DNA of 64,000 bases from Liolophura sinensis (GCF_032854445.1 NC_088296.1:24685604-24749603), one strand, 5' to 3'. Shown: positions 12,367-26,200, counted from the stretch's first letter. The notes: generated from the letters alone by a model not told the origin. Translations and numbers: made by a program.

Positions 12367-15062
12367 ACTTGAACAGCAACTTCAGTAAAAATGCTATGAA
12401 TGACAAACTGACAAATAATTAATGTAGCTACACCTGCTAATACAGGGAAGGTAAAAACAATAGAAATGTGGGCCATCGTGGTGGCGTAAAAAACATTTGA
12501 GGTCTGCTTTGTACTTGCTGGCTTGGCGTAAGCAAACTACAGAGCACTCAGTGTACTGATTTTCCACTTTACCTTTTGAAATCACAATGTCTATGTGTCT
12601 GTATATCACAGGCACTCATACACACTGCATGGTGTTATTTTCTACAGTCGTCAAAGGGAAAACCACTTTTCTATAATGTCACAATGTAACATTTATCTCA
12701 GTCAAAAGTTGAAATTAGTGAACAGTAAATTAAATTAAACCTATGTCAAGCGGCTGTTTTATATTTATGGATATGTTGTGGCTTCATTAGCTTAATGAAT
12801 TTATACATAACAAAATGCTCAGCAATTCTTATTGAAAAGACTCATACTATGGTTTTAAAACGGTTCTACTTACTAAGTATGCTGCCAACTACACCAAGCT
12901 GAGCAAACTGGATAGGAGGCGCGGTTTTTTTTTTTTTTTTTTCTTTTTTTTCGTCTATTAGTGAAAAACTACATCTGCATAATAATCCTTAAGAAATCTT
13001 GCCTAATTTATTGTTCGGAAAATGTGCACTCACAATTTTACCTCTTAAGAGCAAATATCTTGAGATCTATTAAACAACGTTTTGGGTGGCACGCTCTGGA
13101 CGTAGTTGGTGTATCCCTAGGCAATCTTCTACAAATGACAGTTACTTGTTAATCACAAGGACCTTTGGACAGTACAGTCAAGTCTTTGTCAAGTTCTATG
13201 AAAATGCCACTGAACAAGCACACATGTAAGATTTTTCTAATTTATCCATGTTCCAAGCCCTACTGCCTGATGTTCCCTGATGTCTACCGCTCGCCCTAGA
13301 ATGTTTCACGATCCTTATGCTCTCACGATATCAAGGATCCAGAGTCATCATCAAAACAATAAATGAGATTTGGATTCTTCATAGCGTAGGATCGTCTTCA
13401 TCAAAGAATTCTACATCCATTAATGTAGAATTTGCTTCAGGTTCCATTCTGTGTATGTGTTTATGGTACAAGTGAGTTTTAATGTAGTAGTTTAGCAGTT
13501 ACCAATTATCAAGTGGCAAAACCCCTAGGTGATGTCAACCTTTACAATATGGTCAGAAAGGGCCACTAAAACAGCCAGTGTTTTAAAAGCCCTTTAGTAG
13601 ATGATACAAATTTGTATAGAAAGTGATTTCTTTGGAATAAAAACTTCACAGTGTGTGTTCTTGTTTTCTGTAACTTTACAGTAGATATTTACACTGTGCA
13701 AAGTGTATTACAAACTAATTTGTTCGATAATCTTTGTGTTTTGCGGGGACTTTCAAATTCCAGTATTCTTGAATAAAAGTCAAAACCATGATTAAAGGTT
13801 TGCTATGACGTAGTGTTCAGACATGTAGATCTCAGGTAAGGAAATGACAGGAACGCTTACTTACGTTAGCTAATCTACCTTAACTCAATGTAATAAGGGG
13901 TGTAAATAAAAAACGGAAACAACTGAGCATTTAAACTCTTGATTAACTGTGATCAACGCAGGTAAAAACCTTAAAAGTCTTGCATGTAAACGTACAGGTC
14001 AAGCAAATTTTCTCCTAAGAGAGCACAAGAAATGTGGACTGCTGTATTATTTTTTTTTTGTTTCATCTAAAATACAAACCATCCTTTTAAATTGGTTTTA
14101 TTAAAGTATTAACTGGGGTTTCACGATATACTGACTCTTCTCTTGCTTTTTGTAATTTGCGCAGAGCCTTATACATGTTATTCATTTTATGAAAATGTGT
14201 TAGAAAGCTAAAATTACAGAAGGACTATCACATCTTAATCTTAATCCACTGACCCTACAAACATGTTCATATTTTATGAGTTTGAGTAAACACCCAAGCT
14301 TGTAAGAGTTGTTGACATTTATATGCGGCTAGAATTGGTCAGAAGCGTGTTCATTTCACTTCTCAATGTACTGATTTTCCAGTTCGCCTTTTATATTCAC
14401 TATGTCAATGTGTCTGTATATCACAGGCACTTATACACACTGGCGTTGTTTTCCGCAGTCGTCAAACGCAAAAACACTTTTCTTCGCTGTATAATGTCAC
14501 CATATAATATTCATCCAGGTCAAAAGTTGGATTTATTAAACAGTAGATTAATAAAAAAACTCATGTCAAGCGGATGGTTTATATTCATGGATATGTTTTG
14601 GCTTTAATAGCTTAATAACACTATACACAACAAAATACTCAGATTTCTTTTTGAAAAGACTCATATTTTTGTTTTTAAACCCTACGTAAATTTATGCTGT
14701 TTTTGTTTTAAGTTCGCAGATGGCTGAAATATTCCCAGGGGTTTTCAAGAAGTGAAAGTCATTAAAATATGCCAGAGCTCTAAGCATAATGCATTGCCCC
14801 CCTAAGAACTAACGCCGTAAAAGGTCATTAAGTAACGTAGCTTACATCGCCGTACTACAAGAACTGGTTATAAAATATGCGTCGTCCTTCTTATGATGGA
14901 CGTTTGAAATATTTACACTTATTATATTCTGTGTAACATTTTTCTCAGTTTGGGCCATTGGATTTGGTGTTTAGTACAGGTCTTAAAATACATCGTGCAG
15001 TTGTCCTGAGGACAATCTCTAGTCAAGTTTTGTGGGTGACCTAACATTAGTATATCACGTAC

Positions 15063-15161
15063 CTTATCCTGAACACTGACATCAGCACCCATCTCCAGCA
15101 GAAAACGAACAAGATCTACACTGTATTTCCAAACTGCATAGTGCAAAGGGGTACAACCATC
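15063..15161 (-). CDS. Ankyrin-repeat exon, one 33-residue repeat (unit 4)
   Basis: The exon is 99 bp with acceptor ctttgcacag and donor AAG|gtacgt, phase 0 on both sides. It codes DGCTPLHYAVWKYSVDLV, then RFLLEMGADVSVQDK. It has the canonical TPLH motif that the newer units have lost. An intact frame and splice sites in a much older unit suggest retained function. Confidence 0.82.
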
Positions 15162-15790
15162 CTGTGCAAAGTAAAAATAATGTAAAAATTGAAATGCTAC
15201 TTCAGTAAAAATGCTCTTAAGAACAAATGCATTGCAAATTAATGTAGATACATGTGTTAATACGGGGAATGTAAGAACAATACGAATGTGAGCTATTTTG
15301 GTGGCGTATAATGCATTGGAAATGCGATTTACACTTGTTGGTCTGGTGTAAGTAAAGAGCCTGCTCATTTTCTTATCCAAAACACTGATATTTTATGGTT
15401 TTAAATCCGTACGTGGATTTTCCTTGATTTTTTTTCTAAATTCGCAGATGGGTGAAATATTTTCAGAGGTTTTCAAAAAGTTTAAGTCATTAAAACGTTC
15501 CCGAGCTCTATCTAAAATACTGTGCCTGGCCAAGAACTAACGCCGTAAAAGGTCATTACTTAACGTAACCTACATCGTCGTTCTACAAAAACTGGTTATA
15601 AAATATGCGTCGTACTTCTCAAAATGGAAGTTTGGCATATTCACACTTATTATATCCTTTGTAGAGCACTTTTCTTAAATGGAACAAGTGGGTTTAGGTC
15701 CTGGTGGAGCTGTCACTGAAGTAAACTGCATGGCAAAGCACCATCTCTCGTCAAGTTTTGTGGACAGCCTCACATCAGCATATCACGTAC

Positions 15791-15872
15791 CATATTCTGT
15801 ACATTAACATCAGCACCCATCTCCAGCAGGAAACGAACAACATCTACATTGTTTACAAGAGTTGCAATGTGC
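15791..15872 (-). pseudogene. Truncated ankyrin exon (unit 4)
   Basis: It keeps HIATLVNNVDVVRFLLEMGA, then DVNVQNM, followed by |gtacgt. The first six codons and the acceptor are missing; the sequence joins module sequence at 15,873. The frame is open but no acceptor is visible. Confidence 0.65.
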
Positions 15873-16205
15873 GACTTTACCTTTTGAAATCACTATGTCT
15901 ATGTGTTTGTATATCACAGGCACTCATACACACTGCATGGTGTTATTTTCTACAGTCGTCAAAAGGAAAACCACTTTTCTTCGCTAAATATTGTCACAAT
16001 GTAACATTTGTATTCATTTAAGTCAGGATTTATTGAACAGTAGATTAAAATAAACCTGTGTCAAGCGGCTGTTTTTTATTTATGGATATGTTTTGACTCC
16101 ATTAGTTTAATGAAGTTATACAAAACAAAATGCTCAGCACTTCGTATCGAAAAGACTTGTATTAAGGTTTTAAAACCCCTCTAAGTACTAAGTATGGTGC
16201 CAACT

Positions 16206-19200
16206 ACACCAAGCTGAGCAAACGGGATAGGGGGCCGTTTGATTTCTCTTTAGTCCTGTAGTGAACAACTGCACCTGCATAATAATCCTCGAGACATCTT
16301 GCCTAATTTACTGTTGGGATAGTGTGCACTCACAAGTTTTACCGCTTCAGAGGGAATATCCTGAAATCTATTAAACAACGTTTTGGGTGGAATTCTCTGG
16401 AGATAGTTGGTGTATCCCTAGACAATCTTCTAAAAGTGACAGTTACGTGTTAATCACTAGGACCTTTGGCCAGTAGAGTCAAGTCTTTGTCAAGTCCTAT
16501 GAAAATGCCACTGAACTTGTAGTCATGTAAGATTTTTTCTAATTTATCCATGTTGCAAGTCCTACTGCCTGATGTTGCCTGATGTTACCTGATGTCCACC
16601 GCTCGCCTTAGAATGTTCCACGAACAGTATGTTCTCGCAACATCAAGGATCCAGAGTCATCATGAAAACAATGAATGAGTTCTGTCTTCTCCATAGCATA
16701 GGATCGTCTTCATCAAAGAATGCTACATCCATTAGGAGATAATTTTCTTTAGCTTCCATTCAGTTAATGTATTGATGGAACAAGTGCATTTTAATGTAGT
16801 AGTTTAGCAGTCTCCAATTATCAACTGGCAAGAGCCCTATGCGCTGTCATCTTTTACAATATCGTCAGAAAGGACCACTAAGACAGCCAGTGTTTTAAAA
16901 GCCGTAGAAGAGATAATGAAAATTTTTAAAAAAATTATTTTGTCTGACATACTCTTCATAGGGTGCGTTCTTCTTGTTTTCTTTAACATTACAATAGACA
17001 TTTACACTCTGCTAAGAGTATTATGGACTAATTTGGTCTATAATCTTGGTGTTTGGCGGGTACTTTTAATTACCAGTCTTCTTGAATGAAAGTCAAAATT
17101 ATGATCAAAAGTTTGTTATGACGTAGTTTTCAGGCATATACATCTCAGGTAAGGAAATAACACGAACGCTTACCTACCTCAGCTAATCTACCTTAACTCG
17201 CTGCAATAATGAGCGTGAATAAATAAGCACACACCAGAGTAATTAAACTATTGATGCACTGTTGCCAACTGAGCCGAAAATCTTGAAAATTTTAAAAGTA
17301 AATGTACAGGTCATCCGAATATTCACATATGAGTGTACACGAAATGGAGACAAAATGTGGACTGCTGTATTTTTTTTTGCTTGATCAAAAACACAAATCA
17401 TCCTTTTAAAATGATCTTATTAAATTACTAACTGGGGGTTCATGATGTACTGACTTTTCTCTTGCTTTTTGTAATTTGCTCAAAGCCTTATACATGTTGA
17501 AAGGTGATTATTCATTAAATGAAAATATGCCCAAAAGGTACCATTGCAGAAAGGCTATTACGTCTTAACTTACTTCTACTGATCCTGTAAACATGTTCAT
17601 ATTTTATGAGTTTGAATAAAGACCTCAAGGTGTAAGGCGTTGTTAACATTTATTTGCGGCTAAAAATGGGCAGAAACGTGTTCATTTCACGTCTCAATGT
17701 ACTGACTTTCCATTACGCCTTTTAATGAAACTGTGTCTATGTTTCTGAATATCAAACACACACACACATACACACTAACAAAGCACTATATCTCGTCTAC
17801 AAATATAAGAGTATAAAATATGCGCTGTCTTTATAAAGATGGAAGTTTAAAATACTCGCACTTATTTTATCCTATGTGGAGCAAATTTATTTGGTTGCAG
17901 CCAGTGATTTCTTAGGTTTTTTTTTTCTTGTTTTTTTTTTTTTTTACCTAGCACAGGTCTTGATATACAGCGTTCAATTGTAAACTACATAACAGAGCAC
18001 CATTTCTCGTCAAGTATTGTGGCCAGCGTCAAAGCCACACATCAGGCACGTTTTGTGTATAATGGCATTAACACATATCTCCAGCAGCAAACGAGCAACA
18101 ACCACACTGGTCTTAATGAGCTGCACAGTACAAAGTTGTTCTCCGGTCATGTGCAAAGTAAATATCATTTAATACTTGAAATGCTTCTTCAGTAAAAATG
18201 CTGTTAATGACAGATCATCTGATAATGAGCCTAGCTACATTAATCATCCGAGGAATGTAAAAGTAATGCTATTGTGGGCTGTTTTGGTGGCGTACCTGGC
18301 ATACCATTTGGGCTAAATTTGCATTTGCCGGCCGATCAACCCAGAGCGTGGTATAGATAGCGTGACGTCACTAGAATACAGCCGATTACCATCTTCATAT
18401 GGCAAAGTGGAGCTTATGCTACCTAAAAGACCCCATTGACCCTTCGTTCAATATTTTGAAAAAGAGGGCGCAAAGATATTCTAGTTTAATCTCGCAGCAA
18501 GGATCACGTCAACACGTCTGCTCCTGAAACCACCGCTAAATATCTGCGCGTTTCTGGCACTCCATTTAAGTAATTATATCTTTATGAACCATTTTTACAT
18601 TTTAAGATCTTTTTTTACGAGATAATCTGTGAATTTTTGATCACTTCTTTGCGACTATTTTCTGTTTCACACAACCAGACATAAACATGGTAGCTGAGAT
18701 GATAACGTGGAATTGAAAGTTTGAAACGTCTGGTTTTAAAGGCAAAGGAAATTTAATTTAGCTCAGTTCTCCTTTCTGCATATCAGTCTTCTGTTTTATA
18801 TATTTTGTTTTATAAAATTTGATATGTTGTGTAGACCTACTGTTGCATCGCTCATTTTTGTCAAACGAGATAAGTGAAAAGCTATCCATCCTTACTGTAT
18901 ATTGTCAGGGCAATGGTCATATTTTATGAATTTAAATAAAGACTTGAGTGTGTAACGGATTTTTGACGTTTATATGCGGCTGGAAATGGGTAGAGTATGT
19001 TTTTTTTAACTTCTCAATGTACTGATTTTCCAGTTTACCTTTTGAAACAACTATGTGTATGTGTCTGTATATCACATTCACTCATACACATAGGCGTTAT
19101 TTTCTACAGCTGCCAAACAGAAAAACGCTTTTCTTTACTGTATAATATCACAATGTAATATTTATTTATTTGATTTTTTTAGGGTGAGTTGTTAAGAAAA
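16206..19200. repeat. Ankyrin-exon macro-repeat, unit 5 (oldest)
   Basis: Collinear with unit 4 from 16,206 to about 17,800 and again at 18,000-18,300 and 18,900-19,160, with interruptions. The SINE empty site is at about 16,880. A short CA run (17,757-17,770) and T tracts (17,918-17,944) are present. The 18,310-18,900 stretch has no clear unit similarity and nothing else that I recognise. Confidence 0.75.
18051..18149 (-). pseudogene. Decayed ankyrin exon (unit 5)
   Basis: The minus strand aligns over about 99 bp to the ankyrin exons (TTLYCAAH at the start). It then has an in-frame TAA, a shifted frame, no GT donor (aaacgtgcc in place of aaggtacgt) and no AG acceptor. It is a relic. Confidence 0.65.
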
Positions 19201-19408
19201 AAAAAACACAGGATCAAGCGGGGAAAATTCTGTCCGAAATAAATTACCAGTGGTAAAACACGTTGCTCTGCAGGGAAAACTTACAGATGTGCGATGGTGA
19301 TTGGTCAGTAAGCTCGGACAGCGACCTATTTATCTTAGGGTACATCATTGGTCAATTGTAGCAACGGTTACATAACCAGTCTGTAAGCCTGAACCATAAA
19401 CCCTTTAC

Positions 19409-19469
19409 CTTATTCTGGGCGTTGACGCTTGCACCCAACTGGACTAATTGCCGCACGAAATCCCTACAA
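19409..19469 (-). CDS. Partial ankyrin-repeat exon, probably upstream in the same gene
   Basis: On the minus strand, acceptor acgttcag precedes TTGTAGGGAT and donor AAG|gtaaag follows. The 61-bp exon codes CRDFVRQLVQLGASVNAQNK after one carried base. This matches the second half of an ankyrin repeat and ends in phase 0 like the 99-bp exons. Its sequence is clearly different from the array exons, so it may be the last non-amplified exon 5' of the array. The preceding exon was not found. Confidence 0.5.
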
Positions 19470-20490
19470 CTGAACGTCATCGTCCAATAGCTCACATCTG
19501 ATGAGGATATTATACAAAAATAACCTTGTTTGTAAACCAACCAGCTCCCTCCTTTTCTGTCCGCAGAGAGGTCTCAGTGAATTGACTCAAGAAATTAAAC
19601 ACATTTGTGGAAGACAAGTGGTCTTCAAACGTTAGACAGATAAAGGACTATGCGCGCGCCGCCAAATAACCGTTTGTTGTCACCAATGGTCTACAAAAAG
19701 AGAAAATGCGGGTATCTACAAAGTCCCTGTCGATGACCGTTACCGAACCCGCACTGTATGTGACCACGCGCCATCGAAAAGGACACCATTAAATAGTCTA
19801 CGACCTGGCGTCCTTTCCATGTTTGAAAAGTATCATATTTTAGGTACTATGTATTTACGTGTACAAGAAGGTCAAAATATATGGTATAAGTTCGATTAAA
19901 AGCTATGCAATATGGTATATACAGCTGTCATAACATTTTAATTCTTTATTATAGAGAGAGAAATTGTTACATAAACGTAGACACTATTGATTTACAAACT
20001 GAAATTGTGTATGAGCCTTATAATATTGTACGATTTTCTATGTGCAGTATCGCAAATTCTAGACTACCCCATTTCTCATTGTCTCCATATGACTGACAAA
20101 TTGTTAAGTACGATGTAAAATCCCAAACATACATACTTTGTACGTTTGCTGTTCTATTGCACATGTAGATATGCCGTAATTCCGTCAACAGTCTCTCGGA
20201 AAAATATGTCTGTAAAACCGCAAGGTATAAAGTAGATCTCTGTACAGTCGCTTCCACGATTACGCCTTCATTTCCACTGGGTTCCAACCTACGTAATGAT
20301 AAACAAAATTCAGAAACTGTAATGAATACGGTTTCATAAAAGGCATATGCTGATAAATTTCGTTATCTGAACATATGAAAAAATTGACGAGAAGATAAGC
20401 CTGACTTTAGACACGGCGAGTTCTTATGTAAGCCAGTTAAAGCCATCATCGTGCTATCGTTCCATTACCCAATGGTAGAACGGTAGAAAA
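19470..20490. other. Non-coding spacer with a SINE family-2 tail fragment
   Basis: No gene recognised. At 20,081-20,130 the words catatgactgacaaattgtt and aagtacgatgtaaaatccca are a degenerate 3' end of SINE family 2. Confidence 0.5.
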
Positions 20491-23279
20491 CAAAAAAAAA
20501 ACATGAAAGGATGAAAGGCAGCGATGGAGTGACAGCGCGAATCGACAGAACGATGGAGTAAAACGATGACAAGATACTCCACAGCGCTAACAACAGCTTT
20601 TATTGAAGGAAAAATCATGTGAAATACAAACATGAAGAAAGTTTCCTTCTTCTCGAGCTTTGAGATGTTTTCAACTAAAGGGAAGTGGCAACAATATTGT
20701 CTATATACTAAATCTAAGGCATCTAAGAGTTAAATGAAAAGTCTTGTACATATGTAAGGTGCAGGGCCTACATGCATCAGTTGATTACCTATGTGCAACT
20801 TTCACTTTCTTTGGGTATTCCACCTTTTTGAAAGATGCTCTAGGCCATCTGATCAAGAGAGGCCACTCTTTGTTGTGTGACGTATGCACGCTGTAGCCTG
20901 AAAATATCACGCATATCATGTGTGAATCGCATGCATGTTATGACAAGGAGCGGCTAACTTTTATGGTTTACAGTAAGTTGTTTTTGTTTCCAGCGAAAGA
21001 ACTCGCCTGGCTGAGTGCTGTGTTTCCTCCCCTTGACAAAAGCCACATGACACGTCTTCGAAGGCCTATTGCAGGAGCTCATTTAGCGATGTCTGGCATT
21101 GTGGAAAATGTGCATCGATTAGCAGTTTCAGTTTCATGTCTACATGTATATACACCGTACTACATGTAAATAGTGAGATATATCGAATGAAGGAGACTTT
21201 TTCAAAAACAGAGCATAACAGAGAATAACGTGCTAGCAGCACATTTTATTAGATGTCTGTATTCGAGTAAATAGCTTTGACATTGGAGGGTTAGGTAGCG
21301 AAGAACATTCTAGCACTACATTCAAGTAGATGTCTAAATTCAAGAAAAATAGCTCTGGTATTGGGGAGTCAAGTAGCGGAGAAAGTGTTAGCACCACATT
21401 CAAGTAGATGTATATATTTGAGTAAATAGCAAAAATGTGCTAGCACTGCAATCAAGTTGATGCTTATTAGAGAAAACTTGTTACTGGAGAGCCAAACAGC
21501 GAAGAATGTGCCGAGACCATGTTTAACTAATATTTGTGTTCTATAAAAGTTATTACTGGAGAAGCGAAGAACACATAACGTGGTAGCTACACATTCAATT
21601 AAACGTTCGGGATCCAGTAAATTTGATATTGGAGAGTCGAAAAGACAATAACCTATTTAAACCATATTCAAGTATAGTTTGCAATGGAGAACCGAATAAC
21701 GAATAACGCACGATTGGCATATTCGTTTTAGTGGAGTAAACGTCTTATTGGAGAGTCTAATGGAGAACAACAAGATTGCACCATAGTCGACCCAGAACGC
21801 GGCTGACTTGACTGAAGACCTGAATAAGAAAAGATGTACTAACACCAGTCATTACGCTACCGAGAAACTGAAGCCGTGTACAAAAGAGCGAATGTACATA
21901 CAGTGTTAACGCCTGTGTAGCCATCACGTAATTGGAGATTCAAATAGCAAAAAACAGATAGATATGTATCTTTTATCGACTTCTACAACTGAATTTCATA
22001 TGCTAAATGTCTTAAATTCGTGTTCTAGATGTGGTTGGTCTGTGAACATAGGGGAAATCTACACTATTACGACACTTTCTGGGGTACAATGGGTTACTGC
22101 ATGTTACAGCGATATTACCCAGATTGCTTACACCATGGAGTTATATATCCATGTATACCTCCATACTTACATCCGAATGATTTCAAAATATTAAAAAACT
22201 AAATTGGCTACAATTACAACGTGCAATGTAATATCTACATTAGTATATTACCCAAGATGTTATTTGAAGCTCTTGGCACACTACATAATTTCATTTCCAG
22301 TAGTGGGCATAATCGTTGCCTTACAAAGTCCATAGATAGCACGTACATACGATACACGTAGATAGCAGCATGATTTAAGCAGGCTGTCCCGAAGCCCATG
22401 ATTGACAGCAGGTCTGATTACTCAACTCTGCAGAGTTTGACCGAATGGTGTTACGCGGTTATGTCTCAAAAAATACAAGATAAACCGGCATTCTATTTTG
22501 TTCAATACGAACTGGTTAGCTTTTTTAAAATGCTGTTTAGAGATAAACAAACATAAATTTTCTGTAGAGGAAATATTTAGTGTGAAAATAATGACTTTGT
22601 GGATCTCGCTTGAGTGTTGTTTGTGTTTGGTTGTCAAATCGGACAGCAAAGAGCAAGCGGTGAAACTACATGTACAAAACAAGGTAGTTAAACCAGTCCA
22701 TAAAAAGTGTAACACTACAGGCTAAAGCACAATTTGATAACACCCCCCCCCCCAATTGCCCCTTACCTCCTGCTTGTCATTGCATTAATGCTAGTTCATC
22801 TACCTGATGATTGGCCTCTGTCTAAGACGGCGTGTTAAATTATGCTTTAAGCGATGCTAATAATTCAGAGCACTGAGTTTGTTTTCAAAGTCTATTTGAG
22901 GTTAAGAAATACAAGCACGAAGTTTTGGGAGTTGAACAAAAGTACAGACGAAGATGTAAGAAGTAAATAATCACACATGAGATCTGAAGTGACTGCCCCT
23001 GTTCTATACATTGTATGCATACAGGCCACGGAACTAACACTGGACCAGTGTCTACATCAATGCAGAATGTACCTACCTGTAATAACCGGTTTGTACGTCT
23101 GATCTGCTGTGGGTACTGTCCTGCGTGTACATATAGATAACGCGCTACATATCTTCACAAGTAACTTTTGAACTGTTTACTAAGACTGTTTATCTATGTT
23201 TCAGGAAAGCCTTGTCTGTTTGTGAAAAAACATAATAGTGTTAATGACTGTACACTGGTATAACTGTTTAGGCCTACAG

Positions 23280-26200
23280 TTCATTTAATAATCCCAGTGA
23301 CACTAATACCGTTCTCACAATAGCTTTCAGTACTATTCACAGTTCATGTAATACAAGTAGTCTTGCTGATTGTTCAAAACCCACTGATTGTTTACACTTC
23401 AGATAATAGTCCTAATGAGGATTTACACTTCCTGTAATAGTCTGTCTTAATATTTACACTGCAGGTAATAGTCCTACTGGCTATTTACACTTCATATAAT
23501 AGTCCTACTGACTATTTACACTTCGGGTAATAGTTTTACTTACTGTGCACAGTTTAGACAAAAGTCTTACTGACTGTCCACAGTTAAAATAATAGCCTTA
23601 CTGTTTACAGTTAAGAAAACTGACTGTCTACAACTTAGATTAGAGTTTTATTGACTGTTTACAGTTTAGATAATACATTTGCTGACTGTTTGTATTTTAG
23701 ATAACAGTCTTACTGACTGTCCACAGTTCATACAATAGCCTTACTGTTTACAGTTTGGATAACAGACTGTCAACAGTTTAGATAAAAGCTTTACTGACTG
23801 TTCACAGTTTAGATAATAGATTTACTGACTGCCCACAGTTTAGATAAAGTCTTACTGACTGTCCACAATTTAAATAATAGTCTTACTGACTGTCCACTGT
23901 TTAGATAAAAGTTTTACTGACTACCCACAATTTAGATAATAGTCTTACTGACGGACCACAGTTTAGATAATAGTCCTACTGACTGTCCACAGCCCAGTAA
24001 ATAGCCTTACTGTTTACAGTTTGGATAATAGACTGTCCATAGTTGAGATAAAAGTTTACTGACTGTTTACAACTTAGATAATAGTCTCGCTGACTGTCCA
24101 CAGTTTAGATAAACGTCTTACTGACTGTCCACAGTCTCGAGTACAGTCTCACTGACTGTCCACAGTTTAGATATTTGCCTTCCTGACTGTCCACAGTTTA
24201 GATACTAGTCTCAATGACTGTCCACAGTTAAGATAATACTCTCACTAACTGTGCATAGTTTAGACACTCGTCTCACTGACTGTCCATACTTTAGATACTA
24301 GTCTTTCTCACTGTCCACCGTTTAGATAATAGTGACACTGATTGTCCACAGTTTAGATAAAAGTCTTAATGAATTTCCACAGTTTAGATATTAGTCTTAC
24401 TGACTAACCACAGTTTAGATAGTTGTCCTACTGACTGTTCACATTTTAAATACTAGTCTTGCTGACGGTCCACAGTTTAGATAATAGTCTCACTGACTGT
24501 CCACAGTTTAGATATAAGTCTTACCGACTGTCCACCGTATAGATAATAGTGTTACTGATTGTCCACAGTTTAGATAAAATTCTTACTGACTTTCCACAGT
24601 TTAGATATTAGTCCTACTGACTGATCACAGTTCAGATAATAGTCCTACCGCCTGTCCACAGTTTAGATACTAGTCTTGCTGACTATCCAAGGTTTAGATA
24701 CTAGTCTTGCTGACTTTTCACAGTTAACATAATAGTCTCGCTAACTTTCCACAGTTTAGATAAAAGTCTTACCGACTGTCCACAATTTAACAAAGAGTAT
24801 TACTGACGGTCCTCTGTTTTGATTATAGTCTCATTGTCTGCCCACAGTTTAGATACTAGTCTTCCTGACTGTCTACAGTTAAGATATTAGTCTTACTGAC
24901 TGTCCAAATATTAGATACTAGTCTCCCTAACTGTCCACAGTTTAGATAATAGTCTTCCTGACTGTCCACAGTTTATATACTAGTCTTACTGACTGTCCAC
25001 AGTTTAGATGCAAGTATTCCTTACTGTCCACCTTTTTAATAATAGTCTTTTTGACTGTGCACAGTTTAGATAAATGTCTTACTGACTGTTTACAATTTAG
25101 ATAATAGTTTCGCAGACTGTTTACAGTTTAGAGAATAGTCTTCCTGACTGTCCACAGGTTAGATAATAGTCTCACTGACTGTCCACAGTTTAGATAATAG
25201 TTTTCCTGACTGTCCACAGGTTAGATAATAGTCTAACTGACTGTCGACAGTTTAGATAAATGTCTTAATGACTGTTTACAGTTTAGATAGTAGTTTCGGG
25301 GACTGTCCACAGTTTAGATAAAAGTCTTACTGACTGTCCACAGTTTAGATAATAGTCTTACTGACTGTCAACAGTTTAGATAATAGTCTTTTTGACTGCC
25401 CACAGTTTAGATACTAGTCTCCATCACTGTCCACCGTTTAGATAATAATGTCACTGATTGTCCACAGTTAAGATAAAAGTCATACTGACTTTACACAGTT
25501 TAGATATTAGTCTTTGTGACTGACCACAGTATAAATACTAGTCTTGCTGACTGTACACAGTTTAGATATTAGTCTTCCTGACAGTCAACCTTTTAAATAA
25601 TAGTCTCACTGACTGTCTACAGTTAAGATACTAGTCTCACTGACTGTCTACAGTTAAGATAATATTCTCACTGACTGTCCACAATTTAGATAATATTCTC
25701 ACTGACTGTCCACAATTTAGATACTAGTCTTACTGACTGTCCATATTTAAGATAATAGTCTCCCCGGCTGTCCACCGTTTATATACTAGTCTTCTTGACT
25801 CTCCACAGTTTTTATACTAGTCTTACTGACTGTCCACAGTTTAGATACTAGTCTTCCTTACTGTCCACCGTTTAAATAATAGTCTCACTGACTGTCCACA
25901 GTTTAGATAAATGTCTTACTGACTGTTTACAGTTTGGATAATATTTTTTTAGACTGCTCACAGTTTAGAGAATAGTCTTCCTGACTGTCCACAGTTTAGA
26001 TACTAGTCTTACTGACTGTCCACAGTTGAGATAATAGTCTCACTGACTGTCCACAGTTTAGATAATAGTCTTCCTGACTGTCCACAGTTTATATACTAGT
26101 CTTACTGACTGTCCACAGTTTAGATGCAAGTATTCCTTACTGTCCACCTTTTTAATAATAGTCTTTTTGACTGTGCACAGTTTAGATAAATGTCTTACTG

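Larger units (their letters stand above)
8623..12890. repeat. Ankyrin-exon macro-repeat, unit 3
   Basis: It is close to units 1-2 from 8623 to about 10,860, then clearly more diverged and rearranged to 12,890. It carries the plus-strand SINE but not the antisense SINE. Both of its ankyrin exons are damaged. The change in divergence near 10,860 suggests that the left part was homogenised with units 1-2 more recently than the right part. Confidence 0.9.
12891..16205. repeat. Ankyrin-exon macro-repeat, unit 4 (older, 3.3 kb)
   Basis: Collinear with units 1-3 from the start word (accaagctgagcaaactgga), with many substitutions and indels. It lacks both SINEs and has the plus-strand SINE's empty site at about 13,572. 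It contains one intact and one truncated ankyrin exon only 728 bp apart, so one module has lost about 0.5 kb. Confidence 0.88.

Noticed and set aside
20918-21169. 83-codon frame conserved in copy A and copy B (30,066-30,317) of the segmental duplication
   Set aside because: The eight or so codon differences are about half silent and half replacement, it contains an intron-like gtaagt...ttccag, and no family is recognisable; conservation is explained by recent duplication.
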